From the NCBI RefSeq assembly GCF_004769575.1, contig NZ_RQGA01000011.1, forward strand, positions 124,001 to 188,000: DNA of 64,000 nucleotides. The letters run 5' to 3'. A program made the position numbers and the translations under genes. Of this stretch, positions 15,383 to 24,434 are shown piece by piece. Origin of the DNA: Leptospira perdikensis. GTDB taxonomy: Bacteria; Spirochaetota; Leptospiria; Leptospirales; Leptospiraceae. Under the pieces are notes generated by a model that was not told the origin of the DNA, made no database searches, and saw only the letters and a program-made list of their open reading frames with translations. The number at the start of each line of letters is the position of its first letter. Position 1 is the first letter of the stretch.

Positions 15383-16552
15383 TTATTTACTTCCAATGAT
15401 GGAAATATAGTCTTCAGCCCATTTTTTATAAGGTACACATTTTCTTCCACCGGAACAATCTTCTTTTGGAGTTCTCCAGAAAGAGATTTTTTCAAAGTTG
15501 TTGAATCCATTGACTGCACAACCTGTGTCTCCGAGAAGAGCGTTTCCTTTACAAGCAGATGGAACTGAAGGCACAGATCCAAACCAAGAAGCAAGATCAC
15601 CTTGCACTTTTGGAGAAAGTGAATGTTCTAACCATTTGTATGCACAGTTTACGTGTTTTGAATCTTTATGAAGCATGGTACTGTCTGCCCAACCAGTTGC
15701 ACCTTCTTTCGGAACGATAGAAGCTACAGGTTGTTTTTCACCAACAAGTAAATTAACTTGGAATGGCCATGTTGAAGAAGCAACAAGTCCTTCTTTTTTG
15801 AAGTCATCCACTTGAACCATTGCATCATGCCAATACTTCGGAACAAGTTGTCTTTGTTTTTTTAATAATTCAATGACTGCATTGTATTGTTTTTCATCCA
15901 ATTCATATGGATCTTGGATACCCAGTTCTGGTTTTGCTTGTTTTAAGTATAAAGCAGCATCTGCAATATAGATTGGACCATCAAACGCTTGTACACGACC
16001 TTTGTTTGATTTCCCATCAGCCAATACTTGTTCTTCAAATACGACATTCCAACTTGTTGGAGCTTTTTTGAAAACTTTTGTATTGTACATAAGTACATTC
16101 GGGCCCCATTGATAAGGAACACCGTAATGTTTTCCTTCTACTGTATGCCAAGGAGCATTTTGTAAACGAGAGTCTACATTTTTCCAACTAGGGATTAGGT
16201 CAGTATTGATTTCTTGAACCTTTCCACCGGCAACCAAACGAAGAGATGCATCACCAGAGGCAGTAACGAGATCAAACCCACCTTCATTCATGAGTGCTAC
16301 CATCTCATCAGATGTAGCGGCAGTTTTTACATTGACTTTACAGCCAGAACTTTTTTCAAATTCGGTGACCCAGTCATATCCTTTGTCTGTTTCACCACGT
16401 TCAATGTACCCCGGCCAAGCAACGATGGAAACTTCTCCTTCGCCTTGTCCGATTTCGGAAACCTTTGTTTCTTTTTTGCCGCAGGCAACCGTGAATGCGA
16501 TTGCAAGAACTGCAACAGAAGAAATCACTCGTTTGTATGAATTGAATTTCAT
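15383..16552 (-). CDS. potD: polyamine ABC transporter substrate-binding lipoprotein
   Basis: A 389-residue periplasmic solute-binding protein anchored as a lipoprotein: a basic start, hydrophobic core and a lipobox ending F-T-V-A-C-G at about residues 20-25. The mature part has the spermidine/putrescine-binding fold pattern, with E-V-S-I-V-A-W-P-G-Y at the first strand. Four extra cysteines lie near the C terminus (S-A-C-K-G, T-G-C-A, E-D-C-S, R-K-C-V), which could form disulfides; this is unusual for PotD. It is the first gene of potDABC and diverges from gabD. The catabolic genes next to it support putrescine as ligand. Confidence 0.9.
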   Translation of the reverse strand: MKFNSYKRVISSVAVLAIAFTVACGKKETKVSEIGQGEGEVSIVAWPGYIERGETDKGYDWVTEFEKSSGCKVNVKTAATSDEMVALMNEGGFDLVTASGDASLRLVAGGKVQEINTDLIPSWKNVDSRLQNAPWHTVEGKHYGVPYQWGPNVLMYNTKVFKKAPTSWNVVFEEQVLADGKSNKGRVQAFDGPIYIADAALYLKQAKPELGIQDPYELDEKQYNAVIELLKKQRQLVPKYWHDAMVQVDDFKKEGLVASSTWPFQVNLLVGEKQPVASIVPKEGATGWADSTMLHKDSKHVNCAYKWLEHSLSPKVQGDLASWFGSVPSVPSACKGNALLGDTGCAVNGFNNFEKISFWRTPKEDCSGGRKCVPYKKWAEDYISIIGSK

Positions 16553-16589
16553 AAACCTATGTGCTCCTGGTTTTACTTATGTCAGGAAT

Positions 16590-16617
16590 TAGATACCAAC
16601 AATTCAAAATTAAGCAA
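16590..16617 (-). promoter_or_regulatory. candidate potD promoter
   Basis: On the minus strand TTGCTT, a 16-base spacer and TATCTA, 38 bases before the potD start, fit a sigma-70-type promoter moderately well. It lies in the 138-base divergent gap shared with gabD, so a common regulator could control both sides. No clear plus-strand promoter was recognised. Confidence 0.33.
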
Positions 16618-16690
16618 CCACTTCCTAGGTTTTCAAAAAAAAGGTAGGAATTTTTCTGCGGTGGGATTTCGATGAAAGCACAGGTTTCGT

Positions 16691-18148
16691 ATGAAATACA
16701 TCAAAGACAAAGACCTTTTCCGACAAGAAAACTTCATTGGTGGGGTTTGGTGCCCTGCAGAAAACAAAAAAGAAATTTTAGTATATAACCCCGCAAGCGG
16801 CGAAAGTATCGGTAACATTCCTCACTCGGAAGAAAAAGATACAACTCGCGCCATCCGTTCTGCAAAAGAAGCTCTCAAAGATTGGAAAACAAGACCAGCA
16901 AAAGAAAGAGCAGGAATTTTACGCAAATGGTTCCAACTCATGATGGACAACCAAGAAGATTTAGCTCTCATCATGACACAAGAACAAGGAAAGCCACTAA
17001 CGGAGGCTAGGGGAGAAATAGCTTATGCTGCTTCTTACATCGAATGGTTCGGAGAAGAAGCAAAACGTTCTTATGGTGATATCATTCCTTCCCATAGAAA
17101 AGACACAAGAATTCTTGTTTTAAAAGAACCAATCGGTGTAGTGGGAACCATCACACCTTGGAATTTTCCTGCGGCTATGCTTGCTAGAAAAGTAGCACCA
17201 GCACTCGCAGCAGGTTGCACTGTTGTTTCGAAACCAGCGGAACTCACACCCTACTCTGCATTGGCAATGGCCGTTCTTGCGGAACGAGCAGGACTCCCGA
17301 AAGGAGTTTGGAATGTGTTAGTTGGTGATCCAATCAAAATTGGGAAAACCATTTTAGAAAGTAAAGAAGTTCGTAAACTTAGTTTTACGGGATCTACAAA
17401 TACTGGAATTTATCTGATGGAAAAATCAGCAGCCACTTTAAAAAAACTCTCACTCGAATTAGGGGGCAATGCTCCCTTTATTGTTTTTGAAGACGCTGAT
17501 ATGGACGAAGCCATCAAAGGCGCCATGTTATCCAAATATAGAAACACAGGACAAACCTGTGTATGTGTGAATCGTTTCCTTGTCCAGGCCTCCGTTGCTG
17601 ATGTGTTTGCCAAAAAATTGGCTGACAAAGCGAAGGAACTTGTGGTTGCCAATGGTATGGAACCAAATGCACAACAAGGCCCACTCATAAACGATACCGC
17701 TCTGGAAAAAGTAAAATCACATATTGCCGATGCTCTTTCTAAAGGTGCAAAAATCCTTACCGGCGGAAAAGAACACACTCTCGGTGGCAATTTTTTTGAA
17801 CCTACCGTGCTTTATCCCGTGAATTCATCCATGGTGGTGACAAAAGAAGAAACCTTTGGTCCAGTCTCTTGTATCCAAACCTTCCAAACAGAAGAAGAAG
17901 CTGTAAAGTTGGCCAATGACACTGACTTCGGCCTTGCTTCCTATTTGTACACAAAAGATATGGCTCGCATTTTTAGAGTCGCCGAACAACTAGAATACGG
18001 AATGGTGGGAATCAACGAAGGTTTAATTTCTTCAGAACAAGTTCCCTTCGGCGGTGTTAAATTCTCAGGAATGGGACGCGAAGGTTCTAAATATGGACTC
18101 GATGATTATACAGTAACCAAATATCTCTGCCTCGGAGGAATCACATGA
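16691..18148 (+). CDS. gabD: succinate-semialdehyde dehydrogenase
   Basis: A 485-residue NAD(P)-dependent aldehyde dehydrogenase. Key sites are the cofactor loop G-T-I-T-P-W-N-F-P, G-S-T-N-T-G, the general base Glu in E-L-G-G-N-A-P-F and the catalytic Cys in G-Q-T-C-V-C. The second Cys beside it, and L-R-K-W-F-Q-L near residue 75, are typical of succinate-semialdehyde dehydrogenases. It oxidises succinate semialdehyde to succinate for the TCA cycle. Its stop overlaps the gabT start (ATGA). It lies divergent from the polyamine transporter and upstream of patD, completing the putrescine-to-succinate route. Confidence 0.93.
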   Translation: MKYIKDKDLFRQENFIGGVWCPAENKKEILVYNPASGESIGNIPHSEEKDTTRAIRSAKEALKDWKTRPAKERAGILRKWFQLMMDNQEDLALIMTQEQGKPLTEARGEIAYAASYIEWFGEEAKRSYGDIIPSHRKDTRILVLKEPIGVVGTITPWNFPAAMLARKVAPALAAGCTVVSKPAELTPYSALAMAVLAERAGLPKGVWNVLVGDPIKIGKTILESKEVRKLSFTGSTNTGIYLMEKSAATLKKLSLELGGNAPFIVFEDADMDEAIKGAMLSKYRNTGQTCVCVNRFLVQASVADVFAKKLADKAKELVVANGMEPNAQQGPLINDTALEKVKSHIADALSKGAKILTGGKEHTLGGNFFEPTVLYPVNSSMVVTKEETFGPVSCIQTFQTEEEAVKLANDTDFGLASYLYTKDMARIFRVAEQLEYGMVGINEGLISSEQVPFGGVKFSGMGREGSKYGLDDYTVTKYLCLGGIT

Positions 18149-19434
18149 CGGGCAATCAAAAACAAACCAACCAAACTTTATGGGAAAGAAGACTCGCAAA
18201 TGTTCCAAGAGGTGTGACAACCGCCTATCCGGTATTTGCTGAAAAAGCAAAAAATGCAGAAATTTGGGATATCGAAGGAAATAGATTCATCGACTTTGGG
18301 GGCGGAATTGGAGTTCAAAATACCGGTCATTGCCATCCAAAAGTAGTCGCTGCCATCCACAAACAAGTGGACCAGGTTTTGCATACAGCTTTCCAAATTA
18401 TGCCTTATGAACCTTATATAGTTCTCGCAGAAAAACTAAATGCCAAAGCACCCATTGAGGGAGGAGCCAAAACCATCCTTTTTTCATCTGGGGCAGAGGC
18501 TTTAGAAAACGCAGTCAAAATTGCAAGAGCAGCAACGGGGCGACCAGGGATCATTAGTTTTCTTGGTGGATTTCATGGAAGAACCATGATGGCCCTTGCC
18601 CTCACAGGAAAAGTTGTGCCTTATAAAAAAGGATTTGGGCCTTTCGCTAGTGATGTTTACCACATTCCTTTTCCTATGGAATATCATGGTGTCACAGAAG
18701 ACGACTCCATAAGAGCCCTAAACAATTTGTTTAAAGCAGATATTGATCCATCACGTGTAGCAGCCATTGCCATTGAACCCGTACAAGGTGAAGGTGGATT
18801 TTATATTGCTTCTCCTAGTTTCCTAAAAAAGCTTAGGGCCATTTGTGATGAACATGGAATCCTTCTCATTGCTGATGAAGTACAGTCCGGTTTTGCAAGA
18901 ACAGGAAAACTATTTGCGATCGAACATTCCGGAATCAAACCAGATCTCATCACTACAGCAAAATCACTCGCAGCAGGGATGCCTCTTTCTGCAGTGATAG
19001 GAAAAACTTCCATTATGGATGCTGTAGAACCGGGTGGGCTTGGCGGAACTTATGCAGGAAATCCAGTAGCTTGTGCCGCAGGAATTGCCGTCATGGATCT
19101 TATCGAAGAAGAAGGAATTTTAGATAAGTCTGTCAAACTCGGAAAACTATTAGTAAACGAACTGAATGAAATCAAAAAAACCTATCCTCATATTGGCGAA
19201 ATACGCGGGTTAGGTGCTATGGTTGCTTTCGAACTGGTAGAAAACGGGGATGCCAGTAAACCTTCTGCCGATTTAGCAAAAAAACTAACAGCAAAAGCAC
19301 TAGAACATGGACTTGTTTTACTTTCTTGCGGTGTGTATGGAAACGTGATTAGAATTTTGGTTCCGATTACCGCAGAAGAGTCTATTGTCAAAGAAGGACT
19401 TTCAATCATAACAAAATCATTAAAGGAAATTTGA
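18145..19434 (+). CDS. gabT: 4-aminobutyrate aminotransferase (class III)
   Basis: A 429-residue PLP enzyme of aminotransferase class III. It shows G-G-G-I-G-V-Q-N-T-G-H near residue 50, the cofactor-contact stretch L-L-I-A-D-E-V-Q-S-G-F and the PLP Lys in T-T-A-K-S-L-A-A-G. It converts GABA plus 2-oxoglutarate to succinate semialdehyde plus glutamate. No separate putrescine aminotransferase lies in the cluster, so this enzyme may also take putrescine, or that step may be encoded elsewhere. It is translationally coupled to gabD and starts 6 bases before patD ends its spacer. Confidence 0.9.
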   Translation: MTGNQKQTNQTLWERRLANVPRGVTTAYPVFAEKAKNAEIWDIEGNRFIDFGGGIGVQNTGHCHPKVVAAIHKQVDQVLHTAFQIMPYEPYIVLAEKLNAKAPIEGGAKTILFSSGAEALENAVKIARAATGRPGIISFLGGFHGRTMMALALTGKVVPYKKGFGPFASDVYHIPFPMEYHGVTEDDSIRALNNLFKADIDPSRVAAIAIEPVQGEGGFYIASPSFLKKLRAICDEHGILLIADEVQSGFARTGKLFAIEHSGIKPDLITTAKSLAAGMPLSAVIGKTSIMDAVEPGGLGGTYAGNPVACAAGIAVMDLIEEEGILDKSVKLGKLLVNELNEIKKTYPHIGEIRGLGAMVAFELVENGDASKPSADLAKKLTAKALEHGLVLLSCGVYGNVIRILVPITAEESIVKEGLSIITKSLKEI

Positions 19435-19440
19435 AGCAGC

Positions 19441-20886
19441 ATGAAACAATTTAAACTTTGGATTGATGGAAAGTGGACAAACACAACCGGCGGGAAACTC
19501 ATGGACATCGAAGATCCTGCCACTGGCAAAAAAATTGCAAAGGTAATCGATGCGAGTGCCGCCGATGTAGACAAAGCAGCTAAGGCCGCTCACAAAGCTT
19601 TTTATGATGGAAGATGGTCAGGGATCACTCCAGGCGAACGTTCCAAAGCCATTTGGAAACTCGCCGATCTTTTGGAAGAAAAAACAAAAGAATTTGCAAA
19701 AGCAGAATCTTTGAATGCCGGAAAACCTTATAAAAACTTAAGTCTTGCAGGAGACATCCCTTTTGCAGTCGATAACATTCGTTTTTTTGCCACGGCTGCT
19801 CGTGATGTTCATGGAAGCCGCGCAAACGAATACCAACCAGGATATACATCCATATTACGCCGGGAACCCGTTGGTGTTGTGGGCCAAATTGCTCCTTGGA
19901 ACTATCCACTTCTTATGGCCGTTTGGAAATTTGGACCAGCTCTTGCTGCGGGTTGCACTGTCATTTTAAAACCAGCACCAGGAACTCCCATCACCTCACT
20001 GATGTTAGCAGAGCTAACTAAAAAAGCAGGAATCCCTGACGGAGTCATCAATATTGTGACTGGTGGGAATGCTACGGGTCAGGCCATAGTCGACCATCCA
20101 CTTGTCCGAATGGTATCTCTTACCGGTTCCACAGGAACTGGAAAAAATATTATGAAGTCGGCATCCGATTCCTTAAAACGAGTGCATTTAGAACTCGGAG
20201 GAAAAGCTCCACTTCTTGTTTTTGATGATGTGGATGTGAATCTTTTTGCCACAAAAGTAGCATTTGGTGCCACTTGCAATTCAGGACAAGATTGCACAGC
20301 CGCGACAAGGATCATCGTTCCCAAATCCTTACAGAAAAAAATCACTGATGCCGTAGTCGATGCAATGAAAGCTGTCAATGTTGGTGATCCCTTTAATGAC
20401 AAAACCGAAATGGGTCCGCTCATCTCTGCCATCCACCGCGAACGTGTTTTGGGATTTATGGATAGAGCAAAAAAACAAGGGGCAAAAATTCTAACTGGGG
20501 GAAGTATTCCCAAAGGTCTAGACAAAGGGTACTTTTTTGCACCTACTGTCATCACCGATGTCAAACAAAACTATGACGTCGTACAAAACGAAATTTTTGG
20601 GCCAGTTCTCACCATCCAATCGTACGAAAAAGAAGAAGAAGGGATTCAACTCGCAAACGATGTGAATTACGGCCTAGCGTCTTCCATTTGGACAAAGGAT
20701 GTAGCACGCGCTATGCGAGTTGCAAAACAATTTGAATTTGGAACCGTTTGGGTCAATGATCATCTTCCACTAGCTTCGGAAACACCACATGGTGGATTCA
20801 AACAATCTGGATTTGGAAAGGATCTCTCTATCGAATCTGTGGGTGATTATCTAATCACAAAACATGTGATGGTAGGCGGGGTTTAA
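19441..20886 (+). CDS. patD: gamma-aminobutyraldehyde dehydrogenase
   Basis: A 481-residue aldehyde dehydrogenase. The Q-I-A-P-W-N-Y-P cofactor loop, E-L-G-G-K-A-P-L and the catalytic S-G-Q-D-C-T-A-A-T-R segment match the PatD/YdcW group, which oxidises 4-aminobutanal to GABA, more closely than betaine-aldehyde dehydrogenases. Betaine-aldehyde dehydrogenase is the main alternative. It starts 6 bases after gabT. With gabT and gabD it forms the lower putrescine pathway, and the adjacent transporter makes the assignment coherent. A terminator follows. Confidence 0.88.
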   Translation: MKQFKLWIDGKWTNTTGGKLMDIEDPATGKKIAKVIDASAADVDKAAKAAHKAFYDGRWSGITPGERSKAIWKLADLLEEKTKEFAKAESLNAGKPYKNLSLAGDIPFAVDNIRFFATAARDVHGSRANEYQPGYTSILRREPVGVVGQIAPWNYPLLMAVWKFGPALAAGCTVILKPAPGTPITSLMLAELTKKAGIPDGVINIVTGGNATGQAIVDHPLVRMVSLTGSTGTGKNIMKSASDSLKRVHLELGGKAPLLVFDDVDVNLFATKVAFGATCNSGQDCTAATRIIVPKSLQKKITDAVVDAMKAVNVGDPFNDKTEMGPLISAIHRERVLGFMDRAKKQGAKILTGGSIPKGLDKGYFFAPTVITDVKQNYDVVQNEIFGPVLTIQSYEKEEEGIQLANDVNYGLASSIWTKDVARAMRVAKQFEFGTVWVNDHLPLASETPHGGFKQSGFGKDLSIESVGDYLITKHVMVGGV

Positions 20887-20907
20887 AAAACTTAATTACA
20901 ATCGAAA

Positions 20908-20957
20908 CGGTCGGATCATTCAAAGAATTACCATTCTTAAAAAGTCCGACTGTTTTT
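20908..20957 (+). terminator. rho-independent terminator of gabD-gabT-patD
   Basis: An outer stem GTCGGA/TCCGAC encloses an inner stem AAGAAT/ATTCTT and is followed by TTTTT (20953-20957), 22 bases after the patD stop. Confidence 0.7.
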
Positions 20958-21001
20958 ACTTTGTCATTACCACAAAGTTTCCATTTTTCTAAAGTAGAAA
21001 C

Positions 21002-21649
21002 TTAAACCAAAGCCGCTTGTTTTAAAAAGTCTTTAAAAGTATCGATGTCTTTTGTGAAAAATACTGGTTTCGGTGCTTTGGTTTCCTTCAAAAGAAACAC
21101 AATTCCTTGGTTGTGAAGAACTACTTGTTCTAACTCTTCGGGAGTGTAGGTATATGTTACATTTCCTGAATGAAACAAAAACTTTCCATTTTCTTCCCGT
21201 AAAGTACCAGATCCAATTCGTTTGAAATTCTTTAGGCCATCTTCCATGGCATCAATGTCAGACGACTCTTCGCCAAACGTAAGTTTACCGGAATAATCCA
21301 AAAACAAAGTCCCTTCAATTTGGAATCTACTTTCTTTAGGGGCTGGCGGTTCTTGTTCTAAACTTCCCTCTTTCGTGGGGAGTAGAACTTCGGATTTTTG
21401 AACCACTGAAGGTGCGGTCTCTTCCGGTAAAGAATAGGAAAGATGACGGTCATCAGAGATGGCACGTTCCTTTCGGATTCGTTCGTCCAGTTGGGGAGAA
21501 ACCGAAGGAGTTTGGGGCATTCTGTATTGGCCGGGGTTTTGCGTTTTCCGCGGTTGGTAGGCTGCCGGTTTGGATTTTTGCGGGGAAAGGGCTACGTATA
21601 AGAAACATAGGACACCCACGAGAATCATAGCAAATGCAGCAAACAACAT
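21002..21649 (-). CDS. single-pass membrane protein of unknown function
   Basis: About 215 residues: one N-terminal membrane segment (L-F-A-A-F-A-M-I-L-V-G-V-L) then a polar, proline-rich linker to about residue 115, and a small folded-looking C-terminal domain with alternating strands (L-F-L-D-Y-S-G-K-L-T-F, K-F-L-F-H-S-G-N-V-T-Y). The chosen ATG at 21649 has AGGTAG about 6 bases upstream; a TTG at 21679 would add ten residues. Not recognised as a known family. It diverges from the PpiD-like gene and faces the patD terminator. Confidence 0.65.
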   Translation of the reverse strand: MLFAAFAMILVGVLCFLYVALSPQKSKPAAYQPRKTQNPGQYRMPQTPSVSPQLDERIRKERAISDDRHLSYSLPEETAPSVVQKSEVLLPTKEGSLEQEPPAPKESRFQIEGTLFLDYSGKLTFGEESSDIDAMEDGLKNFKRIGSGTLREENGKFLFHSGNVTYTYTPEELEQVVLHNQGIVFLLKETKAPKPVFFTKDIDTFKDFLKQAALV

Positions 21650-21734
21650 ACTACCTATATTATCTTGCCAAACGGCCAATCCCTTGATTACATTTTTTCT
21701 TTACAAGGGTTTCGGAAACGGAAACGCTTCCTTT

Positions 21735-22976
21735 ATGTTCGAAGAAGAACCCTCTACCCTCAAAGAAAAAATCTATCGTACGATTATAGCTCTCTTTTTA
21801 TTCATTTTGGTCGGAACCCTTATTATTACCTTTTTACCAGGGGACGCGGAACAAAGCCTTATGGGTGCCATCACAGGCCAAAACTCAACAAAAGCTGGCA
21901 CGATTGCGGGAAGGAGTATTCCGATTGATTACTTCAACGCTGCTAAACGTGATTGTTACTACCGTTACCAACAATATGGCCGAGAAACAGCTCAAAATCC
22001 CGAACTCCTCAATTCTTGTGCCTATTCCACAGTTAGGGAAATCTATATAGCAAACGACATTGCAGCATCCGTTGGTTTCCAAGTCTCTGAAATCAGCATC
22101 AAACGCGAGATGTCCAAACAAGCACGTGAAGTACATAAAGAATCTGTTTCTCAAGCGGGATACGGAGAAGAAGACTCTCGTTCTCTTACAGAAATTTACC
22201 AACAAATTTACCGTTCTGCTCCAATGAATTACCGCATTGATTCGGCGACCGGGTATGCACTATTTCCTAACTTTTTAGATCAACCTCTAGCTCCCACAGA
22301 AAACGAAGCCGAGTTAGAAGACGAAGCCAAAAGAGCAAAAATTTCTTTTCGCATCGTAGCAGTTTCTGAAGTCAATCTTCTGAATGCAGTCGAAGCCAAA
22401 ATCAATATCTCTGATGCAGAACTTAACAAAGAATATGAGAAAGAAAAGAAAGACGGTTCTCTCTCCAAAGATGCATCTGGAAATTTTGTAAGTTTCGAAA
22501 CAAGAAAACCCCTCCTACTTTCTAAGATGAAATTTGATCGCAAAAGAAAGGAAGTCGAGATTTGGAAAGGTCGTATCGCCGCCAAAATTTCAGAACCAAA
22601 TGCTTTAGAAGCCATCGCCACAGAAACTTTGCAGCCAATTGAGTCAGTATCCAATGTTTCGTTGTCCGACTTAAAACTAGTCACTTCCAATCGAGGCAAT
22701 AGCTACCGTTTGGCGAACTCAAGTAAATTTTGGGAAACCCTCGCGAACGATCCTTTTAGCAAAAAAACGGTCGTCGGTCCTTTCTCTGACAATGACAAAC
22801 AAGTTTACGTGGAATTTGGAGCCCTAACTTACGGACAAACCACAGCAAAAAAACCGACAGATCAGGCTGCAGATTTTTTGAAACAAAGGCAACTTCTTAG
22901 CTTTTTTCTTGAAATAAACCAGTCCATAGCAGCAGAATACAACGTAGAGAAAAAAGGCCTTCTCTCTTTAGAATAA
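21735..22976 (+). CDS. membrane-anchored PpiD/SurA-like periplasmic folding protein
   Basis: A 413-residue protein with a cytoplasmic start, one membrane helix at about 15-35 (T-I-I-A-L-F-L-F-I-L-V-G-T-L-I-I-T-F) and a periplasmic part. The I-A-G-R-S-I-P-I-D-Y-F segment just after the anchor matches the start of SurA/PpiD N-terminal chaperone domains. A clear parvulin (PPIase) domain was not seen, so it probably acts as a chaperone, not an isomerase. The ATG at 21735 puts the anchor right at the N terminus; the open frame further upstream lacks a good start. The stop is followed directly by the cheX ATG, implying one transcript. Confidence 0.72.
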   Translation: MFEEEPSTLKEKIYRTIIALFLFILVGTLIITFLPGDAEQSLMGAITGQNSTKAGTIAGRSIPIDYFNAAKRDCYYRYQQYGRETAQNPELLNSCAYSTVREIYIANDIAASVGFQVSEISIKREMSKQAREVHKESVSQAGYGEEDSRSLTEIYQQIYRSAPMNYRIDSATGYALFPNFLDQPLAPTENEAELEDEAKRAKISFRIVAVSEVNLLNAVEAKINISDAELNKEYEKEKKDGSLSKDASGNFVSFETRKPLLLSKMKFDRKRKEVEIWKGRIAAKISEPNALEAIATETLQPIESVSNVSLSDLKLVTSNRGNSYRLANSSKFWETLANDPFSKKTVVGPFSDNDKQVYVEFGALTYGQTTAKKPTDQAADFLKQRQLLSFFLEINQSIAAEYNVEKKGLLSLE

Positions 22977-23441
22977 ATGCAAATTAAAGCCGACTTCATC
23001 AACCCGTTCCTGGAAGCAGCCACCATCGTATTTCGTGATGTGTTACAACAGGATCTCCTCCGAGGTAAAATCGGAATCAAGGAATCCCCAGCTCCAAGCC
23101 ACGAAATTGCAATTATCATTGGAGTTGTGGGTTCATTCAGTGGTGAAGTCGTTTATAGCATGAATCTAGATGCGGCGTACAAAGTGTCCCGCAAACTAGT
23201 GCCAGGCCTTTCCGATGAGGATGTAAAAAACGAATATAAAGACATTCTAGGTGAGATTGCCAACATGACTACAGGTAATGCGATGAACATTTTTACCTCA
23301 GCAGGCCAATCTGTAGAAATCACAACACCTAACATTCAAGAAACAAACAACACTTCTGTTCGGTTTAACAAAAAACCAACACTCTCCATCAACTTATATT
23401 CTAAGTTTGGACGGATCGAAGTGAATGTTGCGATTGCTTAA
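22977..23441 (+). CDS. cheX: CheX-type CheY-P phosphatase
   Basis: A 154-residue CheC/CheX/FliY-family protein. The active-site helix D-I-L-G-E-I-A-N-M-T-T-G-N carries the E-x2-N pair used by CheX and CheZ-type enzymes to strip phosphate from CheY. Only one such helix is present, as in CheX, whereas CheC usually has two. CheX is the usual CheY-P phosphatase of spirochaetes. No other chemotaxis gene is adjacent; its ATG follows the PpiD-like stop without a gap. A terminator lies 27 bases downstream. Confidence 0.85.
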   Translation: MQIKADFINPFLEAATIVFRDVLQQDLLRGKIGIKESPAPSHEIAIIIGVVGSFSGEVVYSMNLDAAYKVSRKLVPGLSDEDVKNEYKDILGEIANMTTGNAMNIFTSAGQSVEITTPNIQETNNTSVRFNKKPTLSINLYSKFGRIEVNVAIA

Positions 23442-23450
23442 ATTTTAATT

Positions 23451-24434
23451 TTAAATCGATGAACCTAAAACCCGCAGTCTTTCGCGGGTTTCTTTTCTAA
23501 AATCATAACCAGGAACTGGTGTTTTTCCTTCCACTCCGTTCATGTAGAGTTGGTAGTATTTTAAAGAACGTTCCAAATCTCTTTCCTCCCAACTACTCTC
23601 ATAAACCTTTCCTAAATAATAATGTGCCGGAAGAAACTCTGCTGATTCTTTAAAATTCTTCAAAACATTCACCAATTGGTGGGCTGCCGAACGAAATTCC
23701 TTTTTACGAATGAGAAGAGTGGCCATCGCATAATGTGACCTAGGAGTCAGTTCAGGATGTTTGGGAAACTCAGTGACTAATTTAAGATATTCTTTATAAG
23801 CTTTCTCTTCAGAATCTGGATTTCCAATTCGGTCAAGTGATCGTGCCAATTCAAACTGAGTTTTGATTTTTAGATCCGGGTCTTCTTGTTTTTCCACAAG
23901 ACCACTGGATTCTTTATCTTTTCCATCCAAACCAAAAAGGTTTGTATTTTCCACTCGAGAAAATTTTGCTGCGTCACCTTCTTTACCATAAGAATCAGCA
24001 AACTCCGATTCAGCGGACTTTTTTTGATCTCTCGTTAAATAAGCCTTTCCCTTTTGAAAAGAAGCCTGCGAAGGATCGACCACTTCCTTCTTTTTTTTCT
24101 TTTTATCAGCTGGTTTTGTCTTTGTTATAGATGGAAGTTGGTTCCCTACTACTGCGACGTTTGATCCTGACTCTGCATTATTTGGATTGGAAACAGAAGT
24201 GAGTGTTTTAGAATTAATAACAGATTCCGAACTAAGATTAGAGGAAGTGTTTGGTTGATGACTTGTTTGATTCTCTTTTTTTTCATTCCCAGAGTTTTGA
24301 TTCCAGATTTCAGGAAAAGGCAAAAACAATTCCGTGGTTTGTGCATGAACTGCGGAAACATTGCTAATCAAAATCAATAAAAAAAACAAAGATAATCGCA
24401 ATACGAGCTCCAAACAAAAATACAAAATTTTCAT
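23451..24434 (-). CDS. secreted TPR-repeat protein
   Basis: A 327-residue protein with a signal peptide (R-L-S-L-F-F-L-L-I-L-I-S-N-V-S-A-V-H-A, cleavage after about residue 31), a long Ser/Asn/Lys-rich linker including a K-K-K-K-K-K stretch, and three to four TPR-like helix pairs from about residue 185 (K-T-Q-F-E-L-A-R-S-L-D-R, S-H-Y-A-M-A-T-L-L, P-A-H-Y-Y-L-G-K-V-Y). It resembles YbgF/BamD-like periplasmic scaffold proteins in layout only. Its start overlaps the stop of the upstream membrane protein gene by 4 bases, and an OmpA-type gene precedes both, so the three probably form one envelope unit. Confidence 0.75.
   Translation of the reverse strand: MKILYFCLELVLRLSLFFLLILISNVSAVHAQTTELFLPFPEIWNQNSGNEKKENQTSHQPNTSSNLSSESVINSKTLTSVSNPNNAESGSNVAVVGNQLPSITKTKPADKKKKKKEVVDPSQASFQKGKAYLTRDQKKSAESEFADSYGKEGDAAKFSRVENTNLFGLDGKDKESSGLVEKQEDPDLKIKTQFELARSLDRIGNPDSEEKAYKEYLKLVTEFPKHPELTPRSHYAMATLLIRKKEFRSAAHQLVNVLKNFKESAEFLPAHYYLGKVYESSWEERDLERSLKYYQLYMNGVEGKTPVPGYDFRKETRERLRVLGSSI
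23468..23497 (+). terminator. terminator of ppiD-like/cheX inside the convergent gene's 3' end
   Basis: AAACCCGC (23468-23475) pairs perfectly with GCGGGTTT (23484-23491) and is followed by CTTTTC. It ends plus-strand transcription after cheX, and it lies wholly within the last codons of the minus-strand TPR gene. Confidence 0.75.

Noticed and set aside
20079..20564. 161-codon antisense open frame inside patD
   Set aside because: It lies fully inside a strongly conserved aldehyde dehydrogenase on the other strand, encodes no recognisable motif and has no ribosome site.
22280..22699. 139-codon antisense open frame inside the PpiD-like gene
   Set aside because: No start context and a Ser-rich composition explained by reading the complement of Lys/Glu-rich coding sequence.
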